From: Flavobacterium sp. SUN046 | GTDB taxonomy: Bacteria > Bacteroidota > Bacteroidia > Flavobacteriales > Flavobacteriaceae | DNA: 64,000 nucleotides | NCBI RefSeq assembly: GCF_028867965.1 | Contig: NZ_JAPQNT010000014.1 | Location: 1 to 64,000 of the forward strand | Reading direction: 5' to 3' | Shown here: piece after piece, positions 36,256-44,482 of the stretch | Numbering within the stretch: the first letter of the stretch is position 1 | Layout: each line of letters starts with the position of its first letter | The notes under the pieces: model-generated | Databases searched by the model: none | The model's input: the letters and a program-made list of their open reading frames with translations, nothing else | Told to the model about the DNA's origin: nothing | Program-made: the position numbers and the translations under genes

Positions 36256-38361
36256 TTAACTAATATAATTCCAAATGTTCTTTTTAGCACTCATTTCAAC
36301 AAACACTTTTCTAAGATTCTGATGTTCTGGTTTTTCCATTGCGGCATCTTCTTTTAACAATCGAATAGCATGTTCACGAGCGGTCATTAAAATATCTCGG
36401 TCTTTAACTAAATCTGCAATTTTTAGGTTCAAAATCCCACTTTGTTGTGTTCCCAAAATATCACCCGGACCACGTAGTTTTAAATCGACTTCGGCTATTT
36501 CAAATCCGTCGTTGGTTTTGCACATGGTTTCTAATCGAATTTTACTATCGTTACTCAATTTGAATCCAGTCATCAAAATGCAATAACTTTGTTCGGCACC
36601 ACGACCCACACGACCGCGCAACTGATGCAGCTGTGACAATCCAAATCGTTCGGCACTTTCAATAACCATTACACTTGCATTTGGAACGTTTACACCAACT
36701 TCAATTACGGTTGTTGCAACCATTATATTGGTTTTTCCTGCTACAAATCGTTGCATTTCTGCTTCTTTTTCGGCTGGTTTCATTTGTCCGTGAACTATTG
36801 AAATTGAATATTGTGGCAGCGGGAAATCTCTTGAAATACTTTCGTAACCATCCATTAAATCTTTATAATCTTGTGTTGAACTTTCGTTAATAAGTGGATA
36901 AACTATATAAATTTGTCTGCCTTTTGCAATTTCATCTTTCAAAAATTTCCAAACTTTCAATCTATTGGAATCAAATCGATGTACGGTTTGAATAGCTTTT
37001 CTTCCAGGTGGTAATTCGTCAATAACCGAGATATCTAAATCGCCATACAAACTCATTGCCAAAGTTCTCGGAATAGGAGTTGCAGTCATGACCAAAACGT
37101 GTGGCGGAATTTCGTTTTTCTTCCACAATTTTGATCGTTGTTCTACTCCAAAACGATGTTGTTCATCAATTACAGCCAAACCTAAATTTTGAAATTTTAC
37201 TTTATCTTCTAATAAAGCATGAGTTCCTATTATTATGTCTAAAGTTCCGTTTTCAAGTTGTTCGTGAATTATTTTTCGTTCTGAAGTTTTACTTGAACCA
37301 GTTAGTATTTTTATGTTAATATTCAAGTCTTTAGCTAATTCAGTTAAACCAATAAAATGCTGATTTGCAAGAATTTCTGTTGGTGCCATTAAGCAACTTT
37401 GAAAACCGTTGTCTTTTGCCAAAAGCATGCACATTAATGCTACAATTGTTTTTCCAGAACCAACATCGCCTTGTAATAATCGGTTCATTTGGGCATTGCT
37501 TCCCATGTCATTTCGAATTTCTTTAATCACTCTTTTTTGAGCATTTGTTAATTCAAAAGGTAAATGATTGTTATAAAAATCGGTAAAATTTGTACCAACT
37601 TTGTCAAATGGGTGTCCTTTTATTTTATGTTTCCGAATAAGATTTTTAGTAATTAATTGCAATTGAATAAAGAACAATTCTTCAAATTTTAATCGGAATT
37701 GCGCTTTTGCTAAAAGATATTGACTTTTCGGAAAATGAATATTGAACATCGCTTCGTTTTTCGGAATCAATTTCAGCTGTTCAATGATATTATTTGGTAA
37801 TGTTTCAATAAATTGTGCTTTGGTTTCCAAGAACAATTGTTGCATTGCTTTATTGATAACACGATTGGTTATGCCGCGTTGTGTAAGCTTTTCTGTGCTT
37901 GGATACACTGGTTGCATCGCACTTCTCAAACTTGATTTGTGCTCTTCAAGCAATTCCATTTCAGGATGTGCCATTGAAAATTGCCCTTTAAAATCGGCTA
38001 TTTTTCCAAAAATCACGTAGACTTCGTTGAGTTTTAGACTCTCACGAATCCATTTTACGCCTTGAAACCAAGTCAGTTCCATTTGACCAGTTTCATCTGT
38101 AAAACTAGCTACTAATCGCTTTTGGTTTTTACCAAATTCAACAGTTTTGATGTTGATAATTTTACCAATTATTTGAACTTCAGCGGTTGTTCCTTGCAGT
38201 TGATTGATTTTGTAGTAGCGAGTTCTATCAATGTATCTATTTGGAAACAAGTTCATTAAATCGCCATAGTTATGAATGTTGAGTTCCTTTCGCAGTAATT
38301 CACCGCGACTCGGACCAATTCCTTTTAAATATTCAATAGGCGTTTGTAATGGATTTGTCAT
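36256..38361 (-). CDS. recG: ATP-dependent DNA helicase RecG
   Basis: A 701-residue branched-DNA translocase that remodels stalled forks and recombination intermediates. The N-terminal wedge/OB domain (about 1-170) is followed by the SF2 helicase core. This has Walker A GDVGSGKTIVAL, motif II DEQHRFGVEQR, motif III TATPIPRTLA and motif VI QLRGRVGRG. The conserved C-terminal GPGDILGTQQSG is intact. A -7-like box lies 19 bases before the ATG, divergent from the M1 peptidase promoter. Confidence 0.96.
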   Translation of the reverse strand: MTNPLQTPIEYLKGIGPSRGELLRKELNIHNYGDLMNLFPNRYIDRTRYYKINQLQGTTAEVQIIGKIINIKTVEFGKNQKRLVASFTDETGQMELTWFQGVKWIRESLKLNEVYVIFGKIADFKGQFSMAHPEMELLEEHKSSLRSAMQPVYPSTEKLTQRGITNRVINKAMQQLFLETKAQFIETLPNNIIEQLKLIPKNEAMFNIHFPKSQYLLAKAQFRLKFEELFFIQLQLITKNLIRKHKIKGHPFDKVGTNFTDFYNNHLPFELTNAQKRVIKEIRNDMGSNAQMNRLLQGDVGSGKTIVALMCMLLAKDNGFQSCLMAPTEILANQHFIGLTELAKDLNINIKILTGSSKTSERKIIHEQLENGTLDIIIGTHALLEDKVKFQNLGLAVIDEQHRFGVEQRSKLWKKNEIPPHVLVMTATPIPRTLAMSLYGDLDISVIDELPPGRKAIQTVHRFDSNRLKVWKFLKDEIAKGRQIYIVYPLINESSTQDYKDLMDGYESISRDFPLPQYSISIVHGQMKPAEKEAEMQRFVAGKTNIMVATTVIEVGVNVPNASVMVIESAERFGLSQLHQLRGRVGRGAEQSYCILMTGFKLSNDSKIRLETMCKTNDGFEIAEVDLKLRGPGDILGTQQSGILNLKIADLVKDRDILMTAREHAIRLLKEDAAMEKPEHQNLRKVFVEMSAKKNIWNYIS

Positions 38362-38379
38362 TGTTCTATTTCAATATTG

Positions 38380-38387
38380 CGAAGGTA
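38380..38387 (-). promoter_or_regulatory. -7-like promoter box for recG
   Basis: On the minus strand TACCTTCG differs from TAnnTTTG by one base and is followed by C. It lies 18 bases before the recG ATG. The divergent box for the peptidase gene is 28 bases away, so the two promoters overlap. Confidence 0.4.
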
Positions 38388-38415
38388 GTTTTTTCAATTC
38401 AGATTTTAAAATTTG

Positions 38416-38423
38416 TATGTTTG
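38416..38423 (+). promoter_or_regulatory. Bacteroidota -7 promoter box for the M1 peptidase
   Basis: TATGTTTG lies 16 bases before the ATG at 38440. A TTG start at 38413 would begin inside this promoter, which favours the ATG. Confidence 0.45.
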
Positions 38424-38439
38424 TGTTTTAAATTTAAGC

Positions 38440-40503
38440 ATGAAAAAGATTCTATTTTTATTATTTCCGATTATCTCCTTTGCACAACAAATTGATAAAG
38501 TTGATTTTATCAAATGTACAGCTTTTGTAGTACCAGAATTTGACTCTAAAATTGTAAACGGAAAAATCACTTATCAATTCAAAGTAAAATCTGCGATTGA
38601 TTCGATTCGGATTGATGCTAAAAACATGAGTTTTACGGATGTTAAGATTAATGGAAAATTAGTAAAATTTAAAAATAACAACAAAGAATTAGTCTTATTT
38701 GAAGGATTTCAAACTGGTAAAAACAAATTGAATTTTTCGTATCAAGCTAAGCCTAAACAAACTATTTATTTCACAGGAATTGGTGATGGACAACAAATTT
38801 GGACACAAGGACAAGGCAAATATACAAGTCATTGGTTGCCGAGTTTTGATGATGTAAATGAGAAAGTGATTTTTAATTTGAACATAACTTTTGATGAAAA
38901 ATTTAATGTTATATCAAATGGTGTTTTAAAACATGTTTTTCCAAATAAACAACAAAAAATTTGGGAATACGAAATGCAAAAACCAATGAGTTCTTATTTG
39001 GTTATGATTGCTGTTGGAGATTTTAGAAATCAAACTATTGGTTCTAAATCGGGAATTCCGTTACAACTTTTTATTCAACCGAAAGATACTTCCAAATTTG
39101 AACCAACCTATCGCTATTCTAAAGAAATTTTTGATTTTCTCGAAAAAGAAATAGGAGTGAAATATCCTTGGCAGATTTATCGTCAAATTCCGGTTGAGGA
39201 TTTCTTGTATGCTGGAATGGAAAATACATCTTCAACAGTATTTGCTCAAGATTATGTTGTTAACGAAAGCGGATTTAATGATAGAAATTATATCAATGTC
39301 AACGCTCACGAGTTGGCGCACCAATGGTTTGGTGATATGGTTACAGCAAAATCGGGTAAACATCATTGGTTACAAGAAGGATTTGCAACATATTATGCAC
39401 TTTTGGCAGAACGCAAAATTTTTGGTGATGATTACTTCTATAATGCTTTGTATCGCAATTCGATGTTGTTGCGTAAAGAAGCTAAAACCGATACCATTCC
39501 GATATTAAATGAAAAAGCGAGTTCGTATTCATTTTACCAAAAAGGAGCATGGGCGTTGTTTTATTTGCATGAATCAATAGGCGAGAAGTTGTTTCAAAAA
39601 GCAGTTAAGAATTATTTGAAAAAATACAAATTCAAAAATGTAGAAACTTCTGATTTTTTAAATGAAATAGCTAAAGTATCTGATTTTGATGTAGTAAAAT
39701 TCCAAAAAGAATGGTTGGAAGATTATCATTTTCAAACGGATAAAGCCAATGAGTTACTCAAGAAAAGTGAGTTTATCCGAACGTTATTCGAAATTCAAGG
39801 ACAAAAAAATAAATCGTTTGAAGAGAAAGAAGCTTTTTTTACTGAAATCATGAAATCTGATGGTTTTTATGCTTTAAAAACTGAAATTATTTATCAAATT
39901 ATAAATGTTCCATTTGTTGAAAAAGAAAAACTGATTCAATTTGCAATGACAAATAATGAAATTAATGTTCGTCAAGCAGTTGCAGAAACCATAAATACAA
40001 TTCCGATAAGTTTTAAAACAGATTATGAAACCTTATTAAATGATGCGTCTTATGAAACCAAAGAAACAGCTTTCACAACTTTATGGAAAAATTTTCCAGA
40101 AGAACAATCTAATTATTTAGAGTTAGCTAAAAATTGGGAAGGAAAAAATGATAAAGGTTTACGAATTTTATTTTTGACTTATTATCAATTGAATACGAAT
40201 GCTGATGCAAATTTGAAGAATAGCTATTATGATGAATTAGTTAATTATACTTCACCAAAATATGAAAGTTCAATAAGACAAAATGCAATTGAGAATGTAT
40301 TGGAAATCAACCCCAAAGACGAAACAGTTTTAAAAAATTTAGTTAATGCAACAACGCATCATAAATGGCAATTTGTAAAATTTGCAAGAGATAAAATACG
40401 TGATTTGGTAAAGCAGGATTTTTATTTTGATTATTTTCAACATATTTTACCTAATTTAGATAATGATGAACAATTTCAATTAAAGCGATTGTTAGTTAAA
40501 TAG
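38440..40503 (+). CDS. M1 family metallo-aminopeptidase, secreted
   Basis: A 687-residue protein with a short signal peptide ending near SFAQ (residue 15). The substrate-binding GAMEN motif appears as AGMENTS. The zinc site is H290-E-L-A-H294 with E313 18 residues later, the standard HEXXH-x18-E. The beta-sandwich N-domain and a helical C-terminal region complete the aminopeptidase N fold. It probably trims peptides in the periplasm. The first residue of the exopeptidase motif is A, not G, which is common in bacterial members. It is transcribed divergently from recG. Confidence 0.93.
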   Translation: MKKILFLLFPIISFAQQIDKVDFIKCTAFVVPEFDSKIVNGKITYQFKVKSAIDSIRIDAKNMSFTDVKINGKLVKFKNNNKELVLFEGFQTGKNKLNFSYQAKPKQTIYFTGIGDGQQIWTQGQGKYTSHWLPSFDDVNEKVIFNLNITFDEKFNVISNGVLKHVFPNKQQKIWEYEMQKPMSSYLVMIAVGDFRNQTIGSKSGIPLQLFIQPKDTSKFEPTYRYSKEIFDFLEKEIGVKYPWQIYRQIPVEDFLYAGMENTSSTVFAQDYVVNESGFNDRNYINVNAHELAHQWFGDMVTAKSGKHHWLQEGFATYYALLAERKIFGDDYFYNALYRNSMLLRKEAKTDTIPILNEKASSYSFYQKGAWALFYLHESIGEKLFQKAVKNYLKKYKFKNVETSDFLNEIAKVSDFDVVKFQKEWLEDYHFQTDKANELLKKSEFIRTLFEIQGQKNKSFEEKEAFFTEIMKSDGFYALKTEIIYQIINVPFVEKEKLIQFAMTNNEINVRQAVAETINTIPISFKTDYETLLNDASYETKETAFTTLWKNFPEEQSNYLELAKNWEGKNDKGLRILFLTYYQLNTNADANLKNSYYDELVNYTSPKYESSIRQNAIENVLEINPKDETVLKNLVNATTHHKWQFVKFARDKIRDLVKQDFYFDYFQHILPNLDNDEQFQLKRLLVK

Positions 40504-40702
40504 TTATATATCTTGGTAATGTCGAATTTATTCTACGCTGTAAGTTCGCTTTTTACCGATTAAAAGATATAGTTTTTTATAAGTTGGTAGTTCAACGAGT
40601 TTTGTAGGTTTATACCGAGTATCTTTTTTTCTAACTTATTTTAGTTATTTATTTGCCATGTGAATTTAGCAATTTAAAAATCTAACACATAAATAAATAA
40701 TT

Positions 40703-41836
40703 ATGAAAAATAACAAACTTATACTCTTAGGACTTGCAATTTTAACATTGGCGTTTACAAATTGTAATACTGCTTCTGATGAAAACTCAAGTGCCTATTC
40801 TTACAATTTTGGTAATGCTACAACAGCAAACTTTGCTGGAAAAATTGTTGATGAAAATAACAACCCAATATCTGGTGTTACAATTGAAATGAGCGGGATG
40901 TCTATCTTGACAGATGCTTCTGGACAATTTTCTTTGTCTAATGTTTCTGTTAAAGAGCGATTTGCTTATATGACAGCAACAAAAACTGGATTTATGAATG
41001 GTTCAAGAATGGTTACTCCACATGAAGGTGTTAACAATGTAACAATAATGTTGTTAGCTAAAAATGTTGTGGCAACTATTCCAACAGGTCAAAGTTCTGT
41101 AGTAACAATTCCTGGAGGAACTAAAGTAACTTTTGACGGAGAATTTGTTACTGAAAATGGAAATGCATACCAAGGAAATGTAAGTATTGCAGCTCATTAT
41201 TTAAGTCCGACTGATCCAAATGTATCTAAGAAAATGCCTGGAGATTTAGTTGGAGAAAGAACTGATGGTTCAATTTCAGGAATGGCAACTTTTGGAATGG
41301 TTAATGTTGAACTTTATGGTTCAAATAATCAAAAATTACAATTGGCGTCAGGTCATGTTGCTAATATTTCAATGCCAATAGCTTCTGAACAATTAGCTTC
41401 TGCAAACGAAACAATTCCATTGTGGTATTTTGATGAAGTAGCAGGATTGTGGAAAGAACAAGGATTTTCAAGAAAAATTGGAAACAGATATATTGGTAAT
41501 GTTTCACACTTTACTTTATGGAATAATGACTGGGCTTATCCAGTAGCAACACTAAATGTAGTAGTTTCTAATGCAGATGGAACAAGAGTTCAAGGTGTTA
41601 ATGTTACAATCTCTTCTGATTTAATTATTGAGAAACATTCGAACTTACCATTAGTAATTGGTTTAGGAACAACATCTGCAAATGGTACTTTAAGTGCAGG
41701 TGTTCCTACAAATTCAGCATTGACTTTTAAAGCATACACTTCTGACGGACAATTAATTAATGCTCAAATATTGCCAGCGTCAAGTGCAATGACAAGAACA
41801 GTTTATATTGTTATTCCAGTGTCAAATAAGAATTAA
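40703..41836 (+). CDS. Carboxypeptidase-regulatory-like lipoprotein, copy 1
   Basis: A 377-residue lipoprotein (signal ending FTN-C21). It has a Ser/Asn-rich linker and a carboxypeptidase-regulatory-like beta-sandwich (about 42-115: FAGKIVDENNNPISGVTIEM, TDASGQFSLSNV). The long beta-rich domain contains YLSPTDPN, WYFDEVAGLWKEQGFSRK and GNRYIGNVSHFT, and a second Ig-like module lies at 275-375. No enzyme motif is present, so it is probably a surface or periplasmic binding protein. The next gene encodes a close paralogue of almost the same length, which indicates a recent tandem duplication. Each copy has its own hairpin terminator. Confidence 0.75.
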   Translation: MKNNKLILLGLAILTLAFTNCNTASDENSSAYSYNFGNATTANFAGKIVDENNNPISGVTIEMSGMSILTDASGQFSLSNVSVKERFAYMTATKTGFMNGSRMVTPHEGVNNVTIMLLAKNVVATIPTGQSSVVTIPGGTKVTFDGEFVTENGNAYQGNVSIAAHYLSPTDPNVSKKMPGDLVGERTDGSISGMATFGMVNVELYGSNNQKLQLASGHVANISMPIASEQLASANETIPLWYFDEVAGLWKEQGFSRKIGNRYIGNVSHFTLWNNDWAYPVATLNVVVSNADGTRVQGVNVTISSDLIIEKHSNLPLVIGLGTTSANGTLSAGVPTNSALTFKAYTSDGQLINAQILPASSAMTRTVYIVIPVSNKN

Positions 41837-41857
41837 TCATATAAAAACATAAATTTT

Positions 41858-41891
41858 AAAACGCTTCAATTGACATTGAAGCGTTTTTTTT
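41858..41891 (+). terminator. Rho-independent terminator
   Basis: AAAACGCTTCAAT and ATTGAAGCGTTTT form a perfect 13-bp stem with a four-base TGAC loop and a T tail. Confidence 0.9.
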
Positions 41892-42053
41892 ATAAAATAA
41901 TTTCTATAGTATTTTAGTGTTTATTTAATATTTAATATTTAAAAGTGTAGTTCATCGGTTTTTGATGAGTTCTAACGTGTTTTTTTTTATTATGAAAAAA
42001 ATGTGTGTTTATTTGTTTTGTGTATTTACCCTAATTAATTTAAAAATTTAAAC

Positions 42054-43175
42054 ATGAAATTAAACAAACTTTTTTTAGTAGGAGTTGCTGTTTTAACTTT
42101 AGTATTTACAAATTGTAATACAAGTGACGATGGAACTTCAGACAATTCTTCATTCAGTATTGGTAATACTATTACTAGTGATTTTGCTGGTAAAGTTGTA
42201 GATAGTAATAACAACCCAATGTCAGGAGTAGCAATTTCTATGAGTGGTCAAACTACAACAACAGATGCTAGTGGTAATTTTACTTTAAATAACATTTCTG
42301 TTAAAGAAAATTTTGCTTACGTTACCGCAACAAAAACAGGTTTTATCAATGGTTCTAGAACAGTTGTTCCTCATGAAGGTATTAATAATATGAAAATCAT
42401 GTTGTTAGAAAGAAATGTAGTGGCAACTATTCCTACAGGACAATCAACTTTAGTAACACTTCCAACAGGAACAAAAATTACTTTTGACGGAGCATTTGTT
42501 CAAGAAAATGGTAGTGCTTACACAGGAAATGTTAATATCTCAATGAATTATTTAAGTCCAACTGATCCTAATGTGTTTATTAAAATGCCAGGTAGTTTGT
42601 TAGGACAAAGAACAGATGGTTCGCTTTCAGGAATGGAAACTTACGGAATGGTAAATGTTGAGATGTATGGTGATAATAATGAAAAACTACAATTAGAATC
42701 TGGTCATACGGCAAATATTTCTATGCCAATAGCTGCTAATCAATTGGATACAGCCACTGCTACAATTCCATTGTGGTATTTTAATGAAACGACAGGTTTA
42801 TGGCAAGAACAAGGATTTTCAAGAAAAATTGGAAATAGATATATTGGAAACGTTTCACATTTTACATGGTGGAATAACGATTGCTCTTATGTAGTTGCTA
42901 CTTTACACGTAACTGTTAAAAATGCTGATGGTACTTTAGTTCAAGGTGTAAGAGTTACTATTACAAGACAAAATGGTAGTACTGGTGATGTTTTAATGGA
43001 TTTAGGCGTTACTGGTGCAAATGGTCAATTGTCTGCAGGAGTTCCAAGAAACGAAGTACTTACTTTTAAAGCGTATACTCAAGATGGAACATTAATTAAT
43101 ACGCAACAATTACCAGCTTCTAATGAATTAAACAGATATGTAACTGTAATTATTCCTGTGGCAAATAAGAATTAA
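42054..43175 (+). CDS. Carboxypeptidase-regulatory-like lipoprotein, copy 2
   Basis: A 373-residue lipoprotein (C21), with the same domain order as the upstream copy: lipobox, linker, regulatory-like sandwich (FAGKVVDSNNNPMSGVAISM), central beta domain (YLSPTDPN, WYFNETTGLWQEQGFSRK) and C-terminal Ig-like module ending VIIPVANKN. By eye, well over half of the residues are identical to copy 1, with divergence concentrated in the linker and C-terminal loops. Separate promoter region (218-base gap) and terminator imply independent expression. Confidence 0.75.
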   Translation: MKLNKLFLVGVAVLTLVFTNCNTSDDGTSDNSSFSIGNTITSDFAGKVVDSNNNPMSGVAISMSGQTTTTDASGNFTLNNISVKENFAYVTATKTGFINGSRTVVPHEGINNMKIMLLERNVVATIPTGQSTLVTLPTGTKITFDGAFVQENGSAYTGNVNISMNYLSPTDPNVFIKMPGSLLGQRTDGSLSGMETYGMVNVEMYGDNNEKLQLESGHTANISMPIAANQLDTATATIPLWYFNETTGLWQEQGFSRKIGNRYIGNVSHFTWWNNDCSYVVATLHVTVKNADGTLVQGVRVTITRQNGSTGDVLMDLGVTGANGQLSAGVPRNEVLTFKAYTQDGTLINTQQLPASNELNRYVTVIIPVANKN

Positions 43176-43195
43176 ATTTTAGATTTAAATAGTAT

Positions 43196-43231
43196 AAAAA
43201 ATGTCTCAGTTTTAATTGAGACATTTTTTTT
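43196..43231 (+). terminator. Rho-independent terminator
   Basis: AAAAAATGTCTCA pairs with TGAGACATTTTTT around an eight-base loop, with a T tail. Confidence 0.85.
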
Positions 43232-43296
43232 GTTTAAAAAGTACAAATTATAATGTTTGTTGTTTAGAATTATTATTTTTTCAGAAACTGATATTA

Positions 43297-43818
43297 TTAT
43301 AAAAATTCTTTAACTTCATTCTTCAAATAACCCAATGCAAGATTAGAAGCCGATTCACTATCAAATAAATTACTTAAGATAGTTTGTCTGAGTTTGTCTG
43401 AATTTTCAACATCAACTTCAATAGCTGTTTTTCGAATGTTTTGAATAATGGAGTTTTTTGCAGTTAAAATCATCGTCCAACATTCGTCTGAAACATATAT
43501 TTGTTGGGTTAAATTATGTTCGTATTCTTGTTCAATATGAAAAATTAATAAATTGCTATAGTCCATTTTGTCATTGTTTAATGGCGCAATTCGTACCAAT
43601 AACTTTGAAGGATTAATACGTTCTAAAAACAATGCCAATCGCTCATACGCTTGAAGTCGTAATGGTAAAGCTTGTTTTTGATTTTCTTTTAATAATTGAA
43701 ATTTTCTTCGGCTTTGCTCACTTTTTGAAAATGTTTGAAACGAATAGTAAGCAACAGCTCCTGTAATTAATGCTGGTAAAGTGTAAAAGGCTAATTCAAT
43801 AAGTTTATCGGTATTCAT
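43297..43818 (-). CDS. Small membrane-anchored protein of unknown function
   Basis: A 173-residue protein with one N-terminal membrane segment (about 8-28) followed by a basic stretch (SEQSRRKFQLLKENQKQ). The cytoplasmic helical domain contains LPLRLQAYERLALFLERINP, LLIFHIEQEYEHNLTQQIYVSDECW and a C-terminal LALGYLKNEVKEFL. I recognise this layout as a conserved uncharacterised family of Flavobacteriaceae, but no function is known to me. It is 7 bases downstream of the lipoprotein gene at 43826 and probably in the same transcript. Confidence 0.65.
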   Translation of the reverse strand: MNTDKLIELAFYTLPALITGAVAYYSFQTFSKSEQSRRKFQLLKENQKQALPLRLQAYERLALFLERINPSKLLVRIAPLNNDKMDYSNLLIFHIEQEYEHNLTQQIYVSDECWTMILTAKNSIIQNIRKTAIEVDVENSDKLRQTILSNLFDSESASNLALGYLKNEVKEFL

Positions 43819-43825
43819 ATTTTAT

Positions 43826-44344
43826 TTAAAATTGTATTTTAGGTGCTTTTTTGTTAAACCAAACTTTGTCACGCTCCAATTGATTTTCAACAGTGTATTT
43901 TTTTTCTTGTGTGTTAATAGTCAATTGTCCGTAATAAGTTGTTTTTCCTTTTTGAATTTCAAATTCTTTCATGTTTAACGGAATTTCAAATTGTGATTGT
44001 GATTCTCGAGTATTATCAAAAATCTTAATTTTGGCAAATTTATATTTTCCTTGAGGTTTTACAACAGAAAATAAATAATAGGTTTTTCCTTTCTCTTTAA
44101 AATCACCTGGAGAATTTTTAAAAGTCAAATCCTCACTAACATTTGCATAATCAGCAATTGCTGTTTTTGCGTCAGTACAAACAAATGTGTATCCGTTATA
44201 AGTTTTATTTTCAACACAAATTGTACCAACAATCATTCCTTCATCATTACTTTCATTGTAGGTAGTTTTCAAGTTTTTAGACGGAGCAGAACATCCTATG
44301 ATAACTAAAAATAATAATCCTAAAAGCGAAATTTTTGATTTCAT
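43826..44344 (-). CDS. Lipoprotein of unknown function
   Basis: A 172-residue lipoprotein (IIG-C18) with a beta-rich domain (GTICVENKTYNGYTFVC, GKTYYLFSVVKPQGKYKFAKIKIFDN, KTTYYGQLTINTQEKKYTVENQ). The ATG at 44344 gives a normal lipoprotein signal; an in-frame TTG 12 codons earlier would add a non-signal extension. No recognised enzyme motif. It is transcribed divergently from the helicase gene at 44483 and followed closely by the membrane protein at 43297. Confidence 0.65.
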   Translation of the reverse strand: MKSKISLLGLLFLVIIGCSAPSKNLKTTYNESNDEGMIVGTICVENKTYNGYTFVCTDAKTAIADYANVSEDLTFKNSPGDFKEKGKTYYLFSVVKPQGKYKFAKIKIFDNTRESQSQFEIPLNMKEFEIQKGKTTYYGQLTINTQEKKYTVENQLERDKVWFNKKAPKIQF

Positions 44345-44451
44345 AATATTTGAGTTTTGTTTGTACACAAAGTAAATCAATTTTTAAATTGGAAACAAAA
44401 AATAGTTAATAAATCGAATGCTATTTTATTGTAATTAATAGTAAGTAAACC

Positions 44452-44459
44452 TATTTTTG
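44452..44459 (+). promoter_or_regulatory. Bacteroidota -7 promoter box for the UvrD/PcrA gene
   Basis: TATTTTTG matches TAnnTTTG and lies 23 bases before the ATG. A TTG 20 bases upstream (44429-44431) could be the -33 element. Confidence 0.55.
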
Positions 44460-44482
44460 TATTTTTAGAAGAACTCATAAAA

